DNA from: CALODP01 sp942492055
GTDB taxonomy: Bacteria > Bacteroidota > Ignavibacteria > Ignavibacteriales > Melioribacteraceae
Reading direction: 5' to 3'
Assembly (NCBI GenBank): GCA_942492055.1
Contig: CALODP010000015.1
Span: 372,001 to 436,000, forward strand
Length of the DNA stretch: 64,000 bases
Positions within the stretch are counted from its first letter, which is position 1, and each line of letters begins with the position of its first letter. Below, piece after piece: positions 32,088 through 40,798 of this stretch. The translations under genes were made by a program, and so were the position numbers. A model generated the notes under the pieces. That model ran no database searches and was not told where the DNA came from. It was given only the letters and a program-made list of their open reading frames with translations.

Positions 32088-35000
32088 AAATAGAATTTCA
32101 AATATATGGCAACGAATCGTGGGAAGACTGGAGCAATCTAATGACATTTGCTCCCCGTATACGCAAAAAGGTGGAAAGCGAAAATGCCGGAGAAGCCGGA
32201 TTGATTGTATTTGATAACACTCAGCTTGAGTTTTATTATGTGCCTAATAATGCAGTCTGGAATAGATTTAGTGGAGAACTTACAATCGCACAAAGGTATT
32301 TGATAAGAATATCTGAGCCAAAATCCGATGGAACACTAGTGCAGCTTTTTGAAGGGATGGTAGATTTTAGTACGATTTCAATACCGGATTTAGAGAATAC
32401 GATCTCTTTTGATGTCGTGGACAAACTTTCAGCTCTTAATGTTGTGTCTGCTGAATTAACCAGAGATAAGAAAAATACCTTATTTGATGTAAACCCGGAT
32501 ACCTCGATTGATAAAATATCGGTAGAAACAAATGCTGCATCTTCAACAAAACACCACAAGTGGATTCAGCTAAAGTATTTGGATGATACCCTAATCAAAG
32601 AAATTAATCATTATAACACCCCTCCTTTGGGAAGCACTATTAAAAGCCCATTTGATGGGAAAAGTTGGTCTTTTGTAAAATACAAAGGAAAGAAAAAAAT
32701 TGAACAATATGATACATTAGCACCAATTTACTGTGATCTAATTACAAATGATGTTAGCTATCCACAACCTTCAAATAATTTTAAATATATTACAAATATT
32801 GAATATCTAGATTTTTTGTTTAATCAAAAAGATATTACAATAAAAGAATATCGTCAATCTTATGAATTGCATTATCAAGATGGCGGGGATAATTATACTC
32901 ATACACTTGAAGAGGGTTATGAAATTGTAGCTCTTGATGCGATTGCTCTTATTCAATCGATTTATGAGAAAGTATGGGGTAATGTAATTATAGATAATAG
33001 AACGGGAAGTCAAACTTATCCTATTCCTCTTGAGCATGCTTTGAAATTAGTGGATGAAAACCCATTAGGGGAGCATCCTCTTGATGCAATAAAAAAACTT
33101 GCTGATTCAATGCAATGCTATATTTGTGTAAATAACCTTGGACAGCTTGTAATTACAAAAAGACAATATTTACAAGCAACAGGAGAAAGCAGATCCTTAG
33201 GTACAACAAAAAAAATAGAAGGAGAAAAAAAATTATTTTGGGATAAATTAGTGGATGAAGTCAATATTACGATTGATAGTTGGCTAGTTAATGACAATGA
33301 AGAATATTTGTCAAGTGCCAGAACTATAAGTAAGAATCCAAACATAAAAGCCAAAAACAGCCTTGATAAAGAGGTTCTAGCATGTGCTGCAGCTTTAACA
33401 CAAGAAGATCTCGACTATCAGGCACAGCAAATGGCAGAAGATTACTTCTCATTCTATGGGATGCGACATGAAGCTTACCCGATGACGTTAAATCTGGATG
33501 ACAATACTATCTATTGGGGGTTGCTGGATATTTTGCATATAAATGGGAAAGAATTCTTTTTTGATAAAATTGATATTGATCTGGAAGAAAAGGTGGTTGA
33601 AATTGAGGCGGTTAGTCTTGATGTTTACAATTATGATTTAAGCCAAGTAAATGTAGTAAAAAACGCTAAAACAAGTAGTTCTTATAGTAGTTCATCTGCA
33701 GGTTCCTCAACTACACCTACAACACCAACCTTGAATGCTACATTGACAGCATTGTCAAACCTAGGTTATGTTCCCGGCATTGTAACACAAATTGCCCCTG
33801 CTGGCTTCACGAAGCGCATAATAGAAGGGACAGAAAATCAAGTCATTGTTGAAAACCCGGATGGTGTTAGTGGGGATTTCAAAATTAAATTACCCCAAAA
33901 TATAGATTCCTCAGCTATACCGGAATTCGGATCTGTATTGTTGAATACACTTACCGGAGATAAATTAGTAAGAACTAACTCAGCCGGCCAATTAGTTAGC
34001 GCAAATCTAATTGATTATATGTCCGGAACTGAAAATGGGGTCTACGCATATGAGAGATCCGATGGAAAAGTTGAGTTAGGGTTAAGCCATAATATCCATG
34101 TAGGCGGAAATATAACCGTTGACGGTGATATTTATATCGGCGGAAATATTAATCAGGTAAATGTAACCGACCTAAACGTACAAGATAAAGTAATTAATCT
34201 AAACGTAGGGGGCGATAATACAACTGCAATCGGTTCCGGTGTCTCCGTGTTAGGCGATGGTGGAAACGACTTTGCAACAATGATTTTTAATGGACTTGAA
34301 TGGGCGTTTAATAAGCCATTAAATGTTTCCGGAACTGTACAGTTAGCCCAAGCCACAAATAGCAATCATGCCGTAAGAGCTGATAGAAATTTACAAATCA
34401 AAGGTACGGCTAATCAGGTTATTATCTCTGATGAAGCTTTCTTGGACTTAACCGCGGATCGATCTTGGATTCTTGGATTGCCTCAAGATATTCATACCGG
34501 CGCAAATCCTATTTTTAATAATCTTACACTCTCAGGAAGAATAGATCAGCAAGGAACTGATGATTCGGAATTCGGATCTAAAAATCTACGGCCAAAGCAG
34601 AAATACTACACTAATCTAGGCACAATTCAAGATAAATTCTTGAGTCTGCACGCTGCCGAACTGTGGGTCGAAACATTAGTGGCGCAAGATACTATCGCTA
34701 CTATTGGCGGTCGCGTATTAGTTGGTCCGACAACATCACTATTGCATGATGTTGACAATGTGGCTGCTTTTATTGATGTAAAGCATAATAATCTTAATCA
34801 ATATGATATTGTCTATCTCGAAGCAAATGCGAGAGTAGAATTTATGCAGATCTCTTCACCCGCTCAAGCTTTGCCGGATGAAGGTTTCCGGTATAATGTT
34901 TGGAGAAATCGAGACGGTTCCGGAGCAAATACATGGTACGCCGGAGACGCTCTCTTTAATACCGGTAACACCGGTTCCGGTTTCATAGATCTCTATTCTC

Positions 35001-36502
35001 TTCGTTCAGTGAAATCGGTTAATCAAGCTGGTCCGACAATCGTAGGTAATGTTCGCAATTCATCTACCTACAACGATTGGAGCGAACACTGGGGTATCGG
35101 AAACCTTAGAGGAATATACGGTTACTCAAATGATCAATACGGTGTAGGACTAGGCAGATACGGAAAGAATACTTCATTTGTAACGGTTGATAGCACCGAT
35201 GGAATTCGTTTTCGTTCCAGAAATAATATAGGGACAGAATCGATTCTATCACATTTCAAAATGGACGGTTCCGGCTTTTTAGCTTCCGGTCGCATTAAGT
35301 GGGATACGCTTGGCCACACAGATATTTGTAACTGGAAACTTGATGAATCTTCTTTGGCTTCTCCGGAGGTCACAAAAGACGATTCTTTGTATCAAATGAA
35401 GTTAAACGCTTCCGATAACTTAATCGGTGCCCACTTGTTCCTTGATAAGCAGGCGGCGGGTAATCCCGGTTTTATTTCCTTCGGTTCTATTTTAGACGGG
35501 AATGGCCAAGTTTCAGATAAGTTAGGAATTGCCTATACGTCAATGAATAAAAAGTATTTCGAATTAAGCGATAAGAATAAACAGATTGCTAACTGGTTCT
35601 TTGATGAGCAAAAGTTTTATAACCAAGATGTTAGCCTTGAGGCATCGGAGACGCTAAAAGGTCTTGCCGTAGCTGATCTTGTTAAGATAGGTGATTTTGC
35701 ATCTGAGAATCTCACAAATGTATATAACGATATTACGGCCAATGTGTTTAATGCCCCAACAATTGAAAGCGGTTGCATTGGAACCGAGAAGTGGGAAAAT
35801 GAAGGAATAGCCGATTTAAGTGAGCCAACTCTATCCCTTTACTCTTCTTATTTATGCTCATATATCCCTTCTAATTGCGGAGGATTTTTCCGTCATAAAA
35901 TAACTCAGTCTTTTAAGAATGACGAATATCTGTCCGGTAAAATAGTAAAGGTGGAATGTAGAGTAAAAGTAGAAGACGCGCATCAAGAATATAAAGAAGA
36001 TGGTGGTGATTTGGTCATCCGAGTAGCATACACCTACAACGGGGTTTTGCATTGGAAAGATCTCTTCGGTGCTACTATTCCGGACGGTCTTCAAACATCT
36101 GTGGAATACGATTTTACCGGTTCTAACGGATTGGAAATAATAATGCCGGTTGATTGGGAAAATCCAAAACTAGAATTTATTCTTGAACGAGGTGCACAAG
36201 CTACGAATTTCAATCCTCATGATTTGTTGGTCAAGGATGTTAAAATTAACGGATATACAACTACAAAGTCTCGGTTAAATAGAGATGGTCTTGAATTATA
36301 CAATTCGCCACAAACGTTTTTGAGGTTCGGGTATAATCGTTTTGAAATGGGTTGTAGCAAATTGTTAATAAACGGTTCCCGCGCTTCTCGTTGGAGAGGG
36401 ATATTTTCGGAAAACCCGAAATTCGATAATTCTCCCGGCGATACAGCCGAAATTGGCGGAGTAGCAAAATACTATAATGGAACAACTTGGAAATCATTTT
36501 AA
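32084..36502 (+). CDS. Large fused tail-tip/fibre protein (1472 aa)
   Basis: Residues 1-560 read as a distal tail/tail-associated protein (IEFQIYGNESWEDWSNLMTF, LIKEINHYNTPP, a baseplate-hub-like ending). A Ser/Thr linker near 525-545 (SSSYSSSSAGSSTTPTTPT) separates this from a fibre with repeats such as GNITVDGDIYIGGNINQVNV, and a beta-sandwich near 1200-1400 that resembles carbohydrate-binding modules (GLEIIMPVDWENPKLEF). The end GGVAKYYNGTTWKSF is typical of tail fibres. The segment at about 32600-33300 is markedly more AT-rich than the rest, suggesting mosaic exchange. Confidence 0.7.
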   Translation: MKIEFQIYGNESWEDWSNLMTFAPRIRKKVESENAGEAGLIVFDNTQLEFYYVPNNAVWNRFSGELTIAQRYLIRISEPKSDGTLVQLFEGMVDFSTISIPDLENTISFDVVDKLSALNVVSAELTRDKKNTLFDVNPDTSIDKISVETNAASSTKHHKWIQLKYLDDTLIKEINHYNTPPLGSTIKSPFDGKSWSFVKYKGKKKIEQYDTLAPIYCDLITNDVSYPQPSNNFKYITNIEYLDFLFNQKDITIKEYRQSYELHYQDGGDNYTHTLEEGYEIVALDAIALIQSIYEKVWGNVIIDNRTGSQTYPIPLEHALKLVDENPLGEHPLDAIKKLADSMQCYICVNNLGQLVITKRQYLQATGESRSLGTTKKIEGEKKLFWDKLVDEVNITIDSWLVNDNEEYLSSARTISKNPNIKAKNSLDKEVLACAAALTQEDLDYQAQQMAEDYFSFYGMRHEAYPMTLNLDDNTIYWGLLDILHINGKEFFFDKIDIDLEEKVVEIEAVSLDVYNYDLSQVNVVKNAKTSSSYSSSSAGSSTTPTTPTLNATLTALSNLGYVPGIVTQIAPAGFTKRIIEGTENQVIVENPDGVSGDFKIKLPQNIDSSAIPEFGSVLLNTLTGDKLVRTNSAGQLVSANLIDYMSGTENGVYAYERSDGKVELGLSHNIHVGGNITVDGDIYIGGNINQVNVTDLNVQDKVINLNVGGDNTTAIGSGVSVLGDGGNDFATMIFNGLEWAFNKPLNVSGTVQLAQATNSNHAVRADRNLQIKGTANQVIISDEAFLDLTADRSWILGLPQDIHTGANPIFNNLTLSGRIDQQGTDDSEFGSKNLRPKQKYYTNLGTIQDKFLSLHAAELWVETLVAQDTIATIGGRVLVGPTTSLLHDVDNVAAFIDVKHNNLNQYDIVYLEANARVEFMQISSPAQALPDEGFRYNVWRNRDGSGANTWYAGDALFNTGNTGSGFIDLYSLRSVKSVNQAGPTIVGNVRNSSTYNDWSEHWGIGNLRGIYGYSNDQYGVGLGRYGKNTSFVTVDSTDGIRFRSRNNIGTESILSHFKMDGSGFLASGRIKWDTLGHTDICNWKLDESSLASPEVTKDDSLYQMKLNASDNLIGAHLFLDKQAAGNPGFISFGSILDGNGQVSDKLGIAYTSMNKKYFELSDKNKQIANWFFDEQKFYNQDVSLEASETLKGLAVADLVKIGDFASENLTNVYNDITANVFNAPTIESGCIGTEKWENEGIADLSEPTLSLYSSYLCSYIPSNCGGFFRHKITQSFKNDEYLSGKIVKVECRVKVEDAHQEYKEDGGDLVIRVAYTYNGVLHWKDLFGATIPDGLQTSVEYDFTGSNGLEIIMPVDWENPKLEFILERGAQATNFNPHDLLVKDVKINGYTTTKSRLNRDGLELYNSPQTFLRFGYNRFEMGCSKLLINGSRASRWRGIFSENPKFDNSPGDTAEIGGVAKYYNGTTWKSF

Positions 36503-36511
36503 GGAAGAATT

Positions 36512-36799
36512 ATGAAAAACGAAACGCAAGAGGAAGTTAAAAATACTTTGGCTAATCATCCTTTATCTAATGAGGAGAGGCTAACATTGCTAAGCTTAAC
36601 CCAAGGTCAAACTATTGCTTCTCTACAAATAGAAAACATGGAATTAAAAAGACAAAACCTCGCAGCATTATATCAAAAGACTTTGCAACAATACTGTGAT
36701 TGTGCCGGAATTCCCGGAAATCAAATAACTCAGGTTAATCTTGAAAGCGGAAATATTACTTATAAAGAAGTAGAAGACAATGGAAAAGAAAACGCTTAA
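36512..36799 (+). CDS. Hypothetical tail protein (95 aa)
   Basis: A helical N-terminus (LSNEERLTLLSLTQGQTIAS) is followed by NLAALYQKTLQQYCDC and a short beta end. It lies between fibre genes and overlaps the next gene by 20 bases. It could be a fibre assembly chaperone or a small baseplate protein. Not recognised. Confidence 0.5.
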   Translation: MKNETQEEVKNTLANHPLSNEERLTLLSLTQGQTIASLQIENMELKRQNLAALYQKTLQQYCDCAGIPGNQITQVNLESGNITYKEVEDNGKENA

Positions 36800-37673
36800 T
36801 ATTACATACTATCGTAGTAATTCGATCCCTTTTTCTTTTTTCGTTAAGGGAAACCTTGAGGGATGCAAATTGCGGTTTTGCGTGAATTATAATGAAGAAA
36901 TGACAGCGCAAAGGATATTCACGGTCTCTTCGGAAAATTATGATGGTGTTCCGGGAGAGCTTTTGGCCGAGTATGACGAGGAACGTCAACGCACAAAAAT
37001 AACCATTACACCAAATCGTGAGTATACGAGAACAGTACAAAAAGGAATTTACTTCCTCTCTCTCTCGGCTATTAATAGCAACGGAGAGTATTCAACTATT
37101 GCGTCCGGGTCTTTTGCATTACTCCCCGAAGGTGAAAATGAGTTTAATGGTTTCCCTGACGAGCCTTCGTATGAAAAGTACCAAAAAGTTTCATTGGAAG
37201 GCTCAAAGAATGATAGTATGCTCTTTATTAATGACTCTAAAATAGTGATCCGAGATCTCGAATATATCAAGAACTTCTTTAATCTGTACTCTCTTGATAT
37301 GATCGACAAAACAAATGAATGTTTCGATTTGTTTAACCCTTCCGGAGCTGAATGTTTGTCGTTAGATGAGAATAGACAGTTTGTTAACTCGTCTGAGAAA
37401 AATAGTTGGAACTCTGCTGTAGCTGTTAAGCATGAACATGGCAATAAAAATATACTCGATCTTACCACTGCCATCTATGACATCATTACAGCCCAAAAGG
37501 TTGAAAATATAGAGCCGGAAGCGAATAAGTATGTTCATCCGGCGAGCCATTCGGCCGATATGATTGATGAATCTGCAGATAAGAAATTTTTAAGTGAAAA
37601 TCAGAAATATGAACTGATGTTGCATTTCGCAATAAATGAAGTTTTTGACATATATAATGTATCAGGAGTATAG
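36780..37673 (+). CDS. Tail fibre/baseplate protein (297 aa)
   Basis: The N-terminal ~110 residues resemble upper-baseplate (BppU-like) beta domains (YRSNSIPFSFFVKGNLEGCK, GIYFLSLSAINSNGEYSTIA). The C-terminal part has the fibre motif VKHEHGNKNILD and ANKYVHPASHSADMI. It is probably an adsorption component. A good AGGAG site for the next gene lies at its 3' end. Confidence 0.55.
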   Translation: MEKKTLNITYYRSNSIPFSFFVKGNLEGCKLRFCVNYNEEMTAQRIFTVSSENYDGVPGELLAEYDEERQRTKITITPNREYTRTVQKGIYFLSLSAINSNGEYSTIASGSFALLPEGENEFNGFPDEPSYEKYQKVSLEGSKNDSMLFINDSKIVIRDLEYIKNFFNLYSLDMIDKTNECFDLFNPSGAECLSLDENRQFVNSSEKNSWNSAVAVKHEHGNKNILDLTTAIYDIITAQKVENIEPEANKYVHPASHSADMIDESADKKFLSENQKYELMLHFAINEVFDIYNVSGV

Positions 37674-37675
37674 CA

Positions 37676-38404
37676 ATGAAAGCAAATGTAATATTAATAA
37701 AACCAAGTAGTGAAGGCATAATTCCTATTCCATTGTCTTCCCCGCTTGAAGTCCATGAGCATTCTTCGCCGGGTGATTTGGCTATTGTATACCCAAAGTC
37801 CTACGAAATAGGGCAAGAAAGACTAATTTTCCCAACCGGAGTAAATTGGGATTTTCTCGGAAAAGTAGAAATAATCGGTTCAAATACAACCGGCACTGTA
37901 ACAGATAACGGTATTCAAGTCGATGTTAAAATTAACGGAAATCCCGTATTCCTAAACACAAATGAAAATGTTTGCCCGTTTAATTTAAATAGTGCTTCCA
38001 CGATAAACTGTAGCTATGAATATTCAGCTAAACTATCCTTTGATATTTTGAGCCAAGGAGAGAATTGTCAAATTGTTGAAGAGAAAAACGATTTCAATTT
38101 GGGAATAACTGCGATAAAAAAACATACGCGAGATGGTGAATTTTCTTTGGAATTTGATAAATCAATTCCTGGGGGATATGGAATAGATCTAAAGAATACT
38201 ATTCTTATTGCTGACAATTTTGCTTATGGAATCGTTGAATCAGTAGGGATATTGTCAAGATCACCACTTAGAATTCTATTTATAATGAAGGATGCTCCAC
38301 TTTCAGCATCTGGCTATCCGGATTATGAATGTGCGATAGTACCTATTTCCTTTTGTATAACTGTTGGCGCAAAAAAAGTATATGAAAAATTAATAACCGT
38401 ATAA
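37676..38404 (+). CDS. Tail-tip receptor-binding-like protein A (242 aa)
   Basis: Starts MKANVILIKPSSEG. The first 110 residues show the ladder pattern of a short beta-helix (LAIVYPKSYEIGQERLIFPT, GVNWDFLGKVEIIGS, GIQVDVKINGNPVFLN). It shares this layout with the next gene, which also starts MKAN. Tandem copies suggest duplication and divergence of an adsorption protein. No enzyme motif is seen. Confidence 0.5.
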   Translation: MKANVILIKPSSEGIIPIPLSSPLEVHEHSSPGDLAIVYPKSYEIGQERLIFPTGVNWDFLGKVEIIGSNTTGTVTDNGIQVDVKINGNPVFLNTNENVCPFNLNSASTINCSYEYSAKLSFDILSQGENCQIVEEKNDFNLGITAIKKHTRDGEFSLEFDKSIPGGYGIDLKNTILIADNFAYGIVESVGILSRSPLRILFIMKDAPLSASGYPDYECAIVPISFCITVGAKKVYEKLITV

Positions 38405-38416
38405 TTGGGGTATGTT

Positions 38417-39139
38417 ATGAAAGCAAATATACTAATCCACCGTCAGGTGAATAATGGTTGTATTTCTATTCCTTGCAGTTCGATATTAGAAGCAAATACA
38501 TTTTCTAAAGAAAGAGATTGCTTAATTGTCTATCCGGGAATTTACAATATCGGGGATAATAGCATTATTCTAAAAAGTAATATTACATGGAAATTTATAG
38601 GGTCGCCGGAGATTATCAGTACCTCCACGGCCGGCACTTTTTCGGATGATACTTATGAAGCTCATGTTATTTTTGAGGGAAAGCCGATTATTAAAAATTC
38701 AAATGGAATTGGTTGTTGTTTTAATTTACAGAACGCAAATTCAACAGTTAAAGGATTTTGGTGGAATTTGACTATGGATCTTCACTTTTATCCGGCACCA
38801 TATGCTAATCCAGAAAAGGTTGAATTATGGGTGCAAAGAAATGATATGGATCTCACATTTACTTCAATGGAACATATTTCAACAGGCCAATTTAAGATTA
38901 TATTCAATGATGTAATTCCGAATCGATATGATGTTGATAGAAAGTTTGATGCAAAAATAAGGAGTCAAAATAAAAAACTATTTTCAGCTGGTATCTCTGG
39001 GGAAAGCAACTTTTTATATTTTCATATAAAAAATAAAGAAACTGAGGAATATGTAGATCCTGGAATGGGTGAGAAAATAACTCTAGATTGTAGTGTCTTC
39101 CCTCAAAAGCCTCAAGCGTTAACGGTATTTGCATCATGA
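38417..39139 (+). CDS. Tail-tip receptor-binding-like protein B (240 aa), paralogue of A
   Basis: ATG 38417 is chosen because it restores the MKANxxI start of its neighbour; a TTG at 38405 is also in frame. The N-terminal half is homologous to protein A (CLIVYPGIYNIGDNSIILKS, NITWKFIGSPEIIS, AHVIFEGKPIIKN). The C-terminal half differs. The stop overlaps the next start (ATGA). Confidence 0.5.
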   Translation: MKANILIHRQVNNGCISIPCSSILEANTFSKERDCLIVYPGIYNIGDNSIILKSNITWKFIGSPEIISTSTAGTFSDDTYEAHVIFEGKPIIKNSNGIGCCFNLQNANSTVKGFWWNLTMDLHFYPAPYANPEKVELWVQRNDMDLTFTSMEHISTGQFKIIFNDVIPNRYDVDRKFDAKIRSQNKKLFSAGISGESNFLYFHIKNKETEEYVDPGMGEKITLDCSVFPQKPQALTVFAS

Positions 39140-39756
39140 TTTTAATTTCTGATATATCATTCGAACATGCGGTTAATATTTCCAAAGCAATAAAAAAGGA
39201 AATTTACGTCGAGCCTTTTGTCAGTCTTGCTAATGATTTGGAAGCAGATCTTCTAAAATGTGTTGGGCTGAATATACCAATTTTGGTTAGATCAATGACG
39301 GGAGCTATGGAGAATATCGAAATTGCAAAAAAATATTACCCAAGAGTTTTATGCGTATTTCCCGCTGGTTCGAATGAATTCACAAATGTATTTTCTTTAG
39401 AAATCCCTCAGCCGGCTCTAATTACTGGAGCCGGAGACGAGCATAATGAAACCGGCTATAATATTGAATTCTTCGCTCCGGATGAAATTACCGTAGAGCC
39501 TGATTATTCCAGTTTTTCAAACGGTACCATTGCCGGCCAGATAGCAAAGATTATGAATTATCGAAATTGTGGCCATTGGGAAGCTCGTTACTGTGCCCGT
39601 ATGACATCAAGCCGAAATGGGAATTGGGATGAAAAAGACGGATATGGTTTAATCGATGTGAATGCCGCAATAGTTTATTCTAAAGAAATAGCCCCTGATC
39701 CTTTTGTAGAAAAAACAGATGTGGATATTGAGTTAGATTCGTTGTTTTATGCCTAA
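39136..39756 (+). CDS. Subtilase-fold protein lacking the usual catalytic His (206 aa)
   Basis: The C-terminal two thirds follow the S8 subtilisin pattern: VLCVFPAGSN with the oxyanion Asn at 80, ALITGAGDEHNETGYNIEFF, APDE, then SSFSNGTIAGQIAKI where Ser 126 aligns with the catalytic Ser, and the closing GYGLIDVNAAI. The His-containing GHGT segment is absent and the GTS context of the Ser is altered. It is likely inactive as a classic protease and used structurally or for binding at the tail end. It is the last gene of the prophage. Confidence 0.5.
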   Translation: MILISDISFEHAVNISKAIKKEIYVEPFVSLANDLEADLLKCVGLNIPILVRSMTGAMENIEIAKKYYPRVLCVFPAGSNEFTNVFSLEIPQPALITGAGDEHNETGYNIEFFAPDEITVEPDYSSFSNGTIAGQIAKIMNYRNCGHWEARYCARMTSSRNGNWDEKDGYGLIDVNAAIVYSKEIAPDPFVEKTDVDIELDSLFYA

Positions 39757-39796
39757 TAAAAGACTCATTAACGAGTCATTAAGATAGAATTAAAGA

Positions 39797-39860
39797 CTGA
39801 CATTTTGTCAGTAATTTGACACAAACTGAAATCTCAAACCTGATGTATCAAATTCTCAAA
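39797..39860. repeat. Right-end palindrome and transposase-binding-like sites
   Basis: CTGACATTTTGTCAG (39797-39811) is the exact reverse complement of the left-end 2326-2340 sequence. TCTCAAA follows at 39832-39838 and 39854-39860, mirroring the left TTTGAGA sites. The 22-bp spacing is that of Mu R1 and R2. The proposed terminal CA is 39857-39858. Confidence 0.5.
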
Positions 39861-39875
39861 ATTAGCGTCCGGTTA

Positions 39876-40143
39876 TAACGGGTAGAGCGAAACGAAGTAA
39901 GGGTGGAGAAATATGTTAGAGTTTTAAGTAAATACACCCCTTCTGTTGTGCGGAGCCCCTATTTGCGGAGAAATAGCGTAAAGCTTTAAGTAACTAGCGC
40001 TGATGAATGAAGAAATTGCATATAGGTTTAAGTAACTGAGCCGGGAGGGTGAGGAAATGAGATGGTTGGGTGAAGAAATTAGTTAAGGGTTTAAGGGGAA
40101 AGGCAAAAGTAAAAAGAGAAAAGTAAAAAGAGAAAAGTAAAAA
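39876..40143. repeat. GAGAAAT / TTTAAGTAA repeat array, right part, with a 14-bp microsatellite
   Basis: GGAGAAAT or GAAGAAAT recurs near 39906, 39968, 40010 and 40070, and TTTAAGTAA near 39921, 39983 and 40025. GCGAAACGAAG (39887 region) is shared with the left part. At 40105-40143 the unit AAAAGTAAAAAGAG is repeated in tandem. No gene is visible from 39757 to 40291. Confidence 0.55.
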
Positions 40144-40291
40144 CTTATTGCAATGTCACTTCGAACAGCTTCAGGGTTTTATTGATTATTCAATGTTATT
40201 ATCATCTCGTTATATGATGAATTTCCGAATGGGGATCGGTTTGTTTCTTCACTAATGATTACTATTTTTATCTTCGAAAAAGGGAGATGAA

Positions 40292-40798
40292 ATGATCATT
40301 AGAAAAGCGACCAAGGAAGACGCGAAAAATATTGCCTCCCTCGCGGTGCAAGTGTGGTTGGATACTTACGCTGTTGAGGGGATTAGAGATACATTTTCGG
40401 AATATATCTGGAGTGAACTAACACCGGAAAATTTCTCAGAGAAAATTGAGAATGACAAGAGGGAGATTTTTCTTTTATGGGAGAATGAGCATCTTATCGG
40501 GTTCGCCGAGATGAATTATGATAGTCACCAAACAAAGAGTTCGAAGGATGACGCAGAAATTGACAAGCTCTACATTCAGGAAAACTTTTGCGGAAAAGGG
40601 CTCGGGAAGGAATTGATAAACCATATTAGGAAAGAATGCAAAGTTCGCGGAGTGAAAGAAGTGTGGCTTTCGGTATACGAGAATAATCGGCGCGCAATTG
40701 GTTTCTATGAGAAAGTAGGGTTTACCGAAACGGGAGAACTCTTTTTTAGAATGGGGGATGAGAAGCACCGTAATCTTATTCTGGCTCTTTCTATGTGA
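40292..40798 (+). CDS. GNAT family N-acetyltransferase
   Basis: A 168-residue protein with the complete GNAT layout: N-terminal IRKATKEDAKNIASLAVQVW, a strand ending LIGFAEMNYD, the acetyl-CoA loop IQENFCGKGLGKELINHI (Q/R-x-x-G-x-G/A), and VWLSVYENNRRAIGFYEKVG with the catalytic-region Tyr. The substrate cannot be told. AGGGAG precedes the ATG. It is a host gene just right of the prophage. Confidence 0.9.
   Translation: MIIRKATKEDAKNIASLAVQVWLDTYAVEGIRDTFSEYIWSELTPENFSEKIENDKREIFLLWENEHLIGFAEMNYDSHQTKSSKDDAEIDKLYIQENFCGKGLGKELINHIRKECKVRGVKEVWLSVYENNRRAIGFYEKVGFTETGELFFRMGDEKHRNLILALSM

Larger units (their letters stand above)
2024..39858. mobile_element. Mu-like transposable prophage (siphovirus-type tail)
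   Basis: The element is defined by a MuA-type transposase, MuB, Gam, gp16/GemA, a DUF935 portal, MuF, gpG, a Mu gpI-like protease and DUF1320, all in one ~37.8-kb block. Proposed ends are 5'-TGAGATTATTACA at 2024 and, on the other strand, 5'-TGAGAATTTGATACA ending at 39858. Both obey the TG...CA rule of Mu-type elements. The flanking 5-mers are AAGTT (2019-2023) and AAATT (39859-39863), a target duplication with one mismatch. The host repeat array is interrupted here. An alternative flank pair, GGTTA at 1928-1932 and 39871-39875, matches exactly but leaves a non-CA right end. No sheath or contractile-tail genes are seen. Confidence 0.85.

Noticed and set aside
1928..39875. GGTTA/GGTTA as prophage target duplication
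   Set aside because: The match is exact, but the right end would finish in GTCC, not CA, and the left binding site would lie ~90 bp from the end against 10 bp on the right; kept only as an alternative.
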